Shown here: in pieces, positions 1 through 5,407 of the stretch | Layout of the letters: every line of letters begins with the position of its first letter | How positions within the stretch are numbered: the first letter of the stretch is position 1 | Assembly: GCA_002401545.1 (NCBI GenBank) | Contig: NVTJ01000169.1 | Location: forward strand, 1 to 5,888 | Length of the DNA stretch: 5,888 nucleotides | Reading direction: 5' to 3' | Source of the DNA: Alphaproteobacteria bacterium | GTDB taxonomy: Bacteria > Pseudomonadota > Alphaproteobacteria > Sphingomonadales > Emcibacteraceae | Position numbers and translations under genes: made by a program | The notes under the pieces: generated by a model | The model's database searches: none | The model's input: only the letters and a program-made list of their open reading frames with translations | What the model was told of the DNA's origin: nothing

Positions 1-738
1 GGCAGGAACAAAGGCCCTCGCGATGGCTGGGGAGTGGCATTTTATGACGGGAATGATGTTTCCCTGTTCCGTGAGCCGGAGCCTGTCAGCGAGAGTAAGC
101 TCGTCCAGTATATTGAACAGAATTCCCCGCCCAGCCCGATGATAATATCCCATATTCGCCGGGCCACTCACGGGGACAGGATATTGTGCAATACGCATCC
201 TTTTGCCCGTGAGCTGTCGGGCCGTCAGCATATCTTCGCCCATAATGGAGACTTAACAGGTATCCAACACGATCCTGATTTCATCCCGGGCCGTTATCAT
301 CCTGTCGGGGATACGGATTCTGAACTGGCTTTCTGCATACTGCTGGACCGTCTGGCTCATCTCTGGAAAGCCGGACAAGACATTATACCATCCTTAGAGG
401 CCAGACTTGATATCATAGCAGATTTCGCCGCTGATCTTCGTGTCTTTGGCCCCGCTAATTTCCTCTATGCCGATGCCGACATACTTTTCGCCCATGCCCA
501 CCGCAGGCACCAACCGGACGGGGGTATTCATCCACCGGGGTTATATCTTCTCCAAAGGAGCTGCCGGGAGGGTGAAGTAACTTTGGCAGATGGCGGCGTG
601 ACATTACCGCCACAACATCAGGATGTCATACTTGTTGCCAGCATACCGCTCACCGATGAGCCGTGGCTCCCTCTGGCAGAAGGTGAAATTGTCGCCATAT
701 CAAAGGGACATGTGCGGGAACATAGATTGGTCGGCTAG
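1..738 (+). CDS. Class II glutamine amidotransferase-like protein (YafJ type), 5'-truncated by window edge
   Basis: The reading frame is open from base 1, so the gene begins left of the window; the GTG at 34 is an internal valine codon, not a start. Visible motifs in order are DGWGVAFYDG (bases 22-51), SHIRRATHGD, THPF, AHNGDL (AHNG at 238-249) and GDTDSE. These match the N-terminal nucleophile glutaminase fold of the YafJ/class II amidotransferase group. In that family the N-terminal Cys hydrolyses glutamine, and the Asn-Gly of the AHNG motif helps form the oxyanion hole. The catalytic Cys would lie about 25-30 residues upstream, outside the window, so activity cannot be confirmed here. The visible part is 245 residues, close to full length for the family. 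No synthase domain follows, so the acceptor substrate is unknown. It converges on the ATPase operon and looks like a flanking chromosomal gene rather than an ATPase partner. The family call is confident; the biological role is not. Confidence 0.85.
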   Translation, partial: GRNKGPRDGWGVAFYDGNDVSLFREPEPVSESKLVQYIEQNSPPSPMIISHIRRATHGDRILCNTHPFARELSGRQHIFAHNGDLTGIQHDPDFIPGRYHPVGDTDSELAFCILLDRLAHLWKAGQDIIPSLEARLDIIADFAADLRVFGPANFLYADADILFAHAHRRHQPDGGIHPPGLYLLQRSCREGEVTLADGGVTLPPQHQDVILVASIPLTDEPWLPLAEGEIVAISKGHVREHRLVG

Positions 739-751
739 AGCCTTTCTGGTC
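739..751. other. 13-bp convergent intergenic gap with no visible terminator
   Basis: This is the only space between the stop of the amidotransferase (TAG at 736-738) and the stop of gamma (TGA, bases 754-752 read on the minus strand). I see no GC-rich hairpin followed by a T run on either strand here or in the flanking coding ends. Both transcripts must therefore end inside the opposing gene or by a factor-dependent route; that is inference. Confidence 0.6.
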
Positions 752-1570
752 TCAATTGCCCCCACTGCTGCCCAGCATAATGGTTTCAATTTCCTGAATA
801 ATATCTTCCTGCCGCGCAGCATTCATCCGCCGTTTCAGACCAATTGTCCTGTCATCAAGTCGGTGCAGGGCGCTTTCCATATGCACCAGCCGCCTGCGGT
901 TCTCGGCAGCAAGTGAAAGCGTAAAATATCCTTCCAGCGACAGCATCAGCGCTTGCTCCCCCAGTGCCATCAGAAAAGCGGGCGGGTCAAGGGTAAGGCA
1001 AGGCTTGTGACTGAAGTCTTTTCTGGCGCTTTCCGGGACGGGCAAGGGCAGGATGGTTCTGAAAACAGGCCTGCCTGCGACCTCATCCTGATATAAGACC
1101 TTAACATTTATCGGCAAGTCCGGTGACTGAGCCTGGGTTTGTTCCAGCCATATGGCCAGTTGTTCCAGAATGGTCGGCACTTCCTCGGCAACTGTGGCCC
1201 CGGTCATGGCTTTAAAAGTGCCTTCTTCCATCAGTCGTTCCGCAAGACGGCGGCCAACGATGAGGATTTTCTCGCCACGTTCTTGCCGGGCGCGGAGCGG
1301 CGCCATAAGCTCCGTATTAAACTCGCCACAAAAGCCGCGCTCTGTCCCAATCACTATACAAACAGCCATGCCGGTCATCACAGGCAGGGGGTAAAAAGAG
1401 GAAAAATCATCTGCCACACGAGCGACGGTCTCAAGCAATTGATTCTGTCGTTCAATCTGCGCACCGAGTTTATGAATTTCCATCAGGGCCAAGTTCTTCA
1501 TGGCCACAAGCATGGTGCGGACATCACCGTATCGGTCAATCTTTCGGGCAATGATCTGGCGGCGGCTCAT
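752..1570 (-). CDS. atpG: N-ATPase gamma subunit (central rotor shaft)
   Basis: This 272-residue protein is the central stalk that rotates inside the alpha3-beta3 head and passes torque to the c ring. The N-terminal helix (about 1-55) has the family pattern with VAMKNLALMEIHKL near 22-35, replacing the usual TKAMKMVAAAKL. The Rossmann-like middle domain carries TERGFCGEFN (76-85), the counterpart of SDRGLCGGFN. The C-terminal helix (about 222-268) has ENRRRLVHMESAL and MNAARQEDIIQEI, matching the conserved NxxRQxxITxEI end. The ATG at 1570 is chosen because it overlaps the alpha stop as ATGA and has AAGGGG seven bases upstream. An upstream in-frame start at 1597 would run into alpha and lacks support. 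The gamma sequence is divergent from housekeeping gammas, as expected for N-ATPases. It is the last gene of the operon. Confidence 0.94.
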   Translation of the reverse strand: MSRRQIIARKIDRYGDVRTMLVAMKNLALMEIHKLGAQIERQNQLLETVARVADDFSSFYPLPVMTGMAVCIVIGTERGFCGEFNTELMAPLRARQERGEKILIVGRRLAERLMEEGTFKAMTGATVAEEVPTILEQLAIWLEQTQAQSPDLPINVKVLYQDEVAGRPVFRTILPLPVPESARKDFSHKPCLTLDPPAFLMALGEQALMLSLEGYFTLSLAAENRRRLVHMESALHRLDDRTIGLKRRMNAARQEDIIQEIETIMLGSSGGN

Positions 1571-3024
1571 AATATGCCCCTTATCAAGGCCGCCCATTGG
1601 GGGCGTGCATCATCCAGCGACAAGAGGGAGCCATCGGCAACAGCGGAAATTTTATCAAGTGCCGTTTTCGTCGTCGCCTCATCCAGTGCGGCAAACAGGC
1701 CATCATTGAACGCAATCATCCAGGCCAGTTGTGCCCGTGGTGAAAAGGGGCTTTGACTGTCCTGTCTTAAAATAATTCTCAACAGGCGGCCTTTCGCCAG
1801 TCGGGTTTGTATTTTGTCTTCCAGCTTCGCGCCGAAATGGGAGAAGACCTCCAGCTCCAAAAACTGAAGATAATCAAGTTTCATCCTCGCCGCTTCCTTT
1901 TTTATGGCCGTATGCTGCGCGGCACCGCCTATGCGGGACACTGACCGGGTGACATCAATGGCGGGGAGAACGCCCGCCGCGAATAATTTCTGATCAAAAT
2001 ATATCTGTCCGTCAGTGATGGAAATCAGGTTGGTGGGGATATAGGCCGAAATCTCGTCCTGCTGGGTTTCGACGATGGCCAGTGCGGTCATGCTGCCGCC
2101 ACTTTTTTCCGGCGCAAGACAGGTTGATCGCTCCAACAGACGGGAATGAAGGTAGAATATATCCCCGGGGTAAGCTTCGCGTCCCGGTGGCCGCCGCAAA
2201 AGCAAAGACAGTTCACGGTATATCTGTGCATGAGTGGAAAGATCATCATAAACAATCAGCACCCGCTTGCCCAATTCCATCCAGTGTTCTGCCAACGCAC
2301 AGCCGGCGAAGGGGGCAAGATATTGTAGTCCGGGCATTGCTGTCGCTTCGGCAACCATCACAACGGTATAGGCCAGCGCCCCGGTTTTTCGCAGCGTTTC
2401 AATTAAGGAAACAATAGCGGACCGCCGTTGCCCGATGAGGACGTATACACACAGGGTATCTTTGTCTTTTTGGTTCAGAACGGTATCAAGGGCCAGCGTT
2501 GTTTTGCCGGTCCCGTTATCACCGATGAGCAATTGCCGCTGACCGTAACCGATCGGGATCATGGTATCAACGATCCGGTTGCCGGAATAAAGCGGCTCAT
2601 GAACAAAATCCCGTACCGTAATCGGTGGCGAAGGATGATCCAGAAAACGCTCATCTTCGCCTTTAATAAGACCACCCCCATCCAGTGGCATCCCCAGAGG
2701 ATCGACAACCCGGCCCAGGTAGTCATCCCCGGTACATATCGTCAGCCGCTGTCCGGTAAGGACAGCCGATGCTCTGGCACTGAGGTCCGGTGATTCCTCA
2801 AGGATAATAGCGCCGATGCGCTGTGGTGATAAAAGATAAACCAGCGCCAGTGATCCGTCTTCCGTGCGCACCAGTTCTTCGATCTTCGCTGAAGGCAGTC
2901 CCTCGATCCACATCACGCCGTCACCAACAGCCGTCACCGTCCCGCGTTCCATCATGCGCGGCGTGAAGCGGTACTCATCCAGCCATTTATCCTTTGCGTC
3001 AAGAAGAGGAGTATCAGTTGTCAT
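1567..3024 (-). CDS. atpA: N-ATPase alpha subunit (non-catalytic nucleotide-binding)
   Basis: This 485-residue protein alternates with beta in the ATPase head, binds regulatory nucleotide and supplies the arginine finger to the catalytic site. The order is an N-terminal beta-barrel (about 25-95, with GDGVMWIEGLP), a nucleotide-binding core (about 96-370) and a C-terminal helical domain. The P-loop is GDNGTGKTT (168-176, Lys174), unlike the usual GDRQTGKT. Walker B is VLIVYDDLSTHA (Asp260/261). PGREAYPGDIFYLHSRLLER (280-299) is diagnostic for alpha. The finger is Arg364 in SVSRIGGAAQ. The ATG at 3024 overlaps the end of b by 11 bases and follows AGGGAAA. A TTG 22 codons upstream would give an implausible leader deep inside b. 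The EGLPSAKIEELV segment resembles N-type rather than housekeeping alphas. The stop overlaps gamma as ATGA. Confidence 0.96.
   Translation of the reverse strand: MTTDTPLLDAKDKWLDEYRFTPRMMERGTVTAVGDGVMWIEGLPSAKIEELVRTEDGSLALVYLLSPQRIGAIILEESPDLSARASAVLTGQRLTICTGDDYLGRVVDPLGMPLDGGGLIKGEDERFLDHPSPPITVRDFVHEPLYSGNRIVDTMIPIGYGQRQLLIGDNGTGKTTLALDTVLNQKDKDTLCVYVLIGQRRSAIVSLIETLRKTGALAYTVVMVAEATAMPGLQYLAPFAGCALAEHWMELGKRVLIVYDDLSTHAQIYRELSLLLRRPPGREAYPGDIFYLHSRLLERSTCLAPEKSGGSMTALAIVETQQDEISAYIPTNLISITDGQIYFDQKLFAAGVLPAIDVTRSVSRIGGAAQHTAIKKEAARMKLDYLQFLELEVFSHFGAKLEDKIQTRLAKGRLLRIILRQDSQSPFSPRAQLAWMIAFNDGLFAALDEATTKTALDKISAVADGSLLSLDDARPQWAALIRGIL
1577..1582 (-). promoter_or_regulatory. Ribosome binding site of gamma, inside the alpha coding end
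   Basis: Minus-strand AAGGGG lies seven bases before the ATG at 1570 and decides that start over the in-frame alternative at 1597. It sits inside the last codons of alpha, so gamma translation is probably coupled to termination of alpha at the ATGA overlap. Confidence 0.7.
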
Positions 3025-3763
3025 GCTCAGGTTTCCCTGCAAAAAAGGCCAGTTCGTCTTTGGCATTGGCCTGCAAGACCCAAGGTCCAACCGTAAGGCG
3101 AAGTCCGGTTATCAACGTGTCGTCAACTGAAAAGTTCATCTTGCACTTCTGGCCAAGTTTGACGGACAGCTTTTTTTCCAGAGACTTCTGGACAGATGGT
3201 GTCAACGCACGCGCACTGGTCACCGTGATTTCACCCTCCCTTTCCGCTACTGCCTTGGCCAGGGTCTCTATTTTCTCAGCAGGCCAGGTTTCAATATCCT
3301 GTATTAAAACTTCGGCTAATTTTATGTCCAGTTCCGGGTCAGCAAGACGTTGCAGAAACTTTCCGGCAAAGGCCACAGCCTGTGTCAGGGCGCGTCTTTC
3401 GATTTCGCGTTGCCTGTCGGCCTGTTTCTTGGCCTCTGCCACCTCAAGACGTTGCTTTTCTTTCTCCACCGCCTGGCGCACATCATCCAGACCATTTTCG
3501 CGCGTGACCGCCAGCTCCTTGGTGAGGGCGGCATGGGCGGTGGCCTGTTCCCGTTCCCAGTTCCTGACACGGCTTTCATACTGATCCCGCAACAGTCCTG
3601 CCTCGGCTTTTTGTGCCTCAGCCTCCTGAACCATTTTTTCAATTTTCGCGCGGCGTCGGGCCATTATCCCCTGCACGGGTTTGTAGAGAAAATGGTTTAA
3701 TATCCACACCAGAACGGCAAAGTTTATCAGCTCAAGAATGAATGTGGTCAGATCAATTTGCAT
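3014..3763 (-). CDS. atpF: N-ATPase b subunit with C-terminal delta-like domain (peripheral stalk)
   Basis: The 249-residue protein is far longer than a normal b subunit (about 155-175). Residues 8-27 form one membrane helix, followed by the conserved NHFLYKPV and a long charged coiled coil (about 33-125, rich in Glu, Lys, Arg, Ala). The tail from about 178 to 240 has the delta/OSCP C-terminal pattern: ITVTSARALTPSVQKSLEKK, then FSVDDTLITGLRLTVG, then LQANAKDELAFF. This compares with the delta signature of an LT..Q...L motif followed by VDPSLIGG..I.IGD and a ..GS.R..L end. With no atpH in the operon, it probably serves as both b and delta, linking the membrane sector to the alpha N-termini. 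Its start lies five bases after the c stop and has only a weak ribosome binding site (GCAGTAA), so it probably depends on coupling to c. Confidence 0.94.
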   Translation of the reverse strand: MQIDLTTFILELINFAVLVWILNHFLYKPVQGIMARRRAKIEKMVQEAEAQKAEAGLLRDQYESRVRNWEREQATAHAALTKELAVTRENGLDDVRQAVEKEKQRLEVAEAKKQADRQREIERRALTQAVAFAGKFLQRLADPELDIKLAEVLIQDIETWPAEKIETLAKAVAEREGEITVTSARALTPSVQKSLEKKLSVKLGQKCKMNFSVDDTLITGLRLTVGPWVLQANAKDELAFFAGKPEHDN

Positions 3764-3768
3764 TATTT

Positions 3769-4038
3769 TTACTGCGGTAATAAATATTCAAGCATCGGGT
3801 TGCGGAACAGCACGATCAGCACGATCACCAGCACATAAATTGCCAGAGACTCAATCATGGCAAGACCGATAAATAATGTGCGCAAGATTGATTTTTCCGA
3901 TTCCGGTTGACGCGCAATGGCATCAATGGCCTGTGCAATCGCCCGCCCCATGGCAACGGCGGGCAGCATAACGCCAAGCGCAATGGCCAGCAGCGCCGCC
4001 GCTGTTGAAACGATGATAAGTAATCCTATTGTGGTCAT
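3769..4038 (-). CDS. atpE: N-ATPase c subunit (ion-binding rotor ring)
   Basis: An 89-residue two-helix hairpin whose copies form the rotor ring. Helix 1 spans about 4-40, the polar loop is ARQPE (42-46), and helix 2 spans about 52-80 and ends LFRNP. The ion-carrying carboxylate is Glu63 in MIESLAIY. Aligned on RQP to Ilyobacter tartaricus c, Glu63, Ser64 and Tyr68 equal the sodium ligands or partners Glu65, Ser66 and Tyr70. Met30 stands at the Gln32 position and Leu65 at Thr67. The usual helix-1 Gln/Glu ligand is therefore missing and the ion cannot be assigned as sodium; proton use is plausible, and a proton-coupled c17 N-ATPase ring is known from Burkholderia pseudomallei. The ATG overlaps the stop of a as ATGA, with GGAAG upstream. 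Nothing visible explains how extra copies of c are made. Confidence 0.96.
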   Translation of the reverse strand: MTTIGLLIIVSTAAALLAIALGVMLPAVAMGRAIAQAIDAIARQPESEKSILRTLFIGLAMIESLAIYVLVIVLIVLFRNPMLEYLLPQ

Positions 4039-4721
4039 GATGTTTCTTCCGTTCTTTCTTTTGTGTTCTGTTGGGATTGAATGCCGCCGGCAATATAAAC
4101 CAGCGCCAGCATTCCAAAAATATACGCCTGAACCAATGCTTCAACAACATGAAGCAGCAGCAGCGGTATCGGCACCAGAAAACCGGCGACAATAAGCACC
4201 AGTAGTGCTGCCATTTCCAAGCTCGCCATATTGCCAAACAGCCGTACGGCCAGAGCCAGTGTACGGGAAAATTCACTGACAATATGGAAAGGAAAAAGCA
4301 GCGGGCTGGGCCTCATATAATGTTGCAGATAACCGCGAAGTCCATCAGCGCGGATTCCGTACCAATGCACCGACAGAAAAACCAATACTGCCAGTGCTGC
4401 CGTCAGTGACAGATCCCCGGTTGGTGAATGCAGTCCGGGAATGATACCGGTTAAGTTGGCCACAACAATGAATATCCATAGTGAGCCGATAAAAGGCACC
4501 AGAAAACCGGCGCGTCCCGGCATCATATCATTAACGCTATCTTCAATGGCCGATACCACAGCTTCCAATGTGGCCTGTATCATTCCGGGATTATTCTCAC
4601 TTAACCGCCGCGTGGCCAGAAAGCTGACAAGCCCGAGCATCAGCATAATTGCCCAACTCATAACAATCGTTGAGGTGATACCCAGTGGCCCCAAATGAAA
4701 TACAATGGCAATCTCACTCAT
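4035..4721 (-). CDS. atpB: N-ATPase a subunit (stator ion channel)
   Basis: This 228-residue integral membrane protein forms the two ion half-channels next to the c ring. Several hydrophobic segments are visible, roughly 16-37, 73-96, 103-121, 143-158, 167-190 and 192-213. The essential arginine is Arg160 in ALAVRLFGNM, equal to E. coli Arg210, and Glu169 matches E. coli Glu219. VEALVQAYIFGMLALVYI (193-210) is the typical last helix. IVSEFSRTLALAVRLFGN is the strongest family signature. The ATG at 4721 shares its A with the AtpQ stop (TAATG) and follows a strong AAGGAG eight bases away. The short polar C-terminal tail (214-228, rich in Gln, Glu, Thr) ends in the ATGA overlap with c. Confidence 0.96.
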   Translation of the reverse strand: MSEIAIVFHLGPLGITSTIVMSWAIMLMLGLVSFLATRRLSENNPGMIQATLEAVVSAIEDSVNDMMPGRAGFLVPFIGSLWIFIVVANLTGIIPGLHSPTGDLSLTAALAVLVFLSVHWYGIRADGLRGYLQHYMRPSPLLFPFHIVSEFSRTLALAVRLFGNMASLEMAALLVLIVAGFLVPIPLLLLHVVEALVQAYIFGMLALVYIAGGIQSQQNTKERTEETS

Positions 4722-5002
4722 TACGGTCTCTCCTTAATGAATAGCCAGATATTGACCATTCCCATGGCGACGCCCAGCACGATCAGGCTGACGGTCCAGC
4801 GCACCGAATAACCTTCAAAGAACCCGTCGACCCAGCGCCCGAGGTATGCCCCGCCGATCACAGGAATAATAAACATCAAGGCCAGACTTCCCAGAAAAGC
4901 CGTCTGAGCCATCAATGTGGGACGGTTTTTTTCCGCTTTATGCATTCTTTCCGCATCCCTTTGTGCGGCCTGTTCAAGTTTTTGCTTACCCTTGTCTTCC
5001 AA
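4721..5002 (-). CDS. atpQ: AtpQ/AtpI-like small membrane protein of the N-ATPase operon (TTG start)
   Basis: A 93-residue protein with a highly charged N-terminus (about 1-28, many Lys, Glu, Arg) and two membrane helices (about 31-53 and 69-89). The IIPVIGGAYLGRWVD segment and the second helix ending GMVNIWLFIKE match the AtpI/AtpQ family. AtpI proteins are thought to help c-ring assembly or handle magnesium/calcium; a role here in ring assembly is inference. The start is TTG at 5002, three bases after the epsilon stop and in the same frame. It is supported by GAGAGGGG seven bases upstream and by the stop codon just before it, which rules out a longer form. The first ATG is at codon 20. Its stop shares a base with the a-subunit start, which leaves no room for atpR. 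Confidence 0.85.
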   Translation of the reverse strand: MEDKGKQKLEQAAQRDAERMHKAEKNRPTLMAQTAFLGSLALMFIIPVIGGAYLGRWVDGFFEGYSVRWTVSLIVLGVAMGMVNIWLFIKERP

Positions 5003-5005
5003 GGC

Positions 5006-5407
5006 TCAACCCCTCTCGCGCTGGAGCTGCCACAGGCGACGGGTCATTTCCTGTTCCATTCTGCTGATACTGCTTTTGAAATCATGGCGTATTTCCTCTT
5101 CCTTTGCCAGAACGTCTGATATGGCGGCGGCAACAATGCTATAGTTATTACCATGAACAAAACGGTGCGTACTAATATAGAGTTCATTGTCCACAAAATA
5201 TACCACGCCCCCCGGCAAAGCGATATAATGCCATGTTCCGCCCGACACACGAAACCGTGCCAGCCCGAAACCAAGAATGGTCATCATACGTTCATGACCG
5301 GCCAGCAGACCGAAGGTGCCGGTTGCATCACAGCCGATAAAACTGACAACATCCTCGACTTTCTCATATTGCAGTCCCGATTGCAGATGCAGAAGGAATG
5401 TTTTCAT
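5006..5407 (-). CDS. atpC: N-ATPase epsilon subunit (rotor, coupling/regulation)
   Basis: This 133-residue protein sits at the foot of gamma and contacts the c ring; in F-ATPases its C-terminal helices can inhibit ATP hydrolysis. The N-terminal beta-sandwich (about 1-85) includes GTFGLLAGHERMMTIL (30-45), the counterpart of the GILPGH...TAL signature. It continues with HYIALPGGVVYFVDNELYIST. The C-terminal part (about 88-130) is charged and helical (AKEEEIRHDFKSSISRMEQE), so a helical hairpin is present and regulation of hydrolysis is possible. The ATG overlaps the beta stop as ATGA, with a strong GAGGAGG (5413-5419) just upstream. The position directly after beta and ahead of the membrane genes is characteristic of N-ATPase operons. 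Confidence 0.92.
   Translation of the reverse strand: MKTFLLHLQSGLQYEKVEDVVSFIGCDATGTFGLLAGHERMMTILGFGLARFRVSGGTWHYIALPGGVVYFVDNELYISTHRFVHGNNYSIVAAAISDVLAKEEEIRHDFKSSISRMEQEMTRRLWQLQRERG
5010..5017 (-). promoter_or_regulatory. Ribosome binding site for the TTG start of atpQ
   Basis: Minus-strand GAGAGGGG lies seven bases before the TTG at 5002, an ideal spacing. It falls within the last codons of epsilon. It is the main reason for accepting a TTG start rather than the first ATG, 19 codons later. Confidence 0.65.

Noticed and set aside
34..36. GTG at 34 as the start of the amidotransferase
   Set aside because: The frame stays open to base 1 and the upstream codons encode the conserved DGWG motif, so the gene is cut by the window edge.
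623..916. Plus-strand open frame spanning the amidotransferase end and gamma end
   Set aside because: It overlaps two confident genes in other frames and has no ribosome binding site or recognisable product.
1571..1597. Upstream start for gamma giving 9 extra residues
   Set aside because: The ATG at 1570 forms an ATGA overlap with alpha, has AAGGGG seven bases upstream, and gives a usual gamma N-terminus.
1139..1756. Plus-strand 205-codon open frame opposite gamma and alpha
   Set aside because: It is antisense to two well-supported genes and its translation shows no family pattern.
3025..3090. Upstream TTG start for alpha giving 22 extra residues
   Set aside because: It lies deep in the coding part of b and adds a leader with no family resemblance, while the ATG at 3024 has a purine-rich site and gives normal alpha length.
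2994..3584. Plus-strand 196-codon open frame opposite b
   Set aside because: It is Ser/Ala/Arg-rich, low-complexity translation produced by the reverse strand of the b coiled coil.
4035..5002. Housekeeping F-ATPase operon (atpI-B-E-F-H-A-G-D-C)
   Set aside because: Beta and epsilon precede the membrane genes, no atpH exists, and b is extended, all of which fit the N-type layout.
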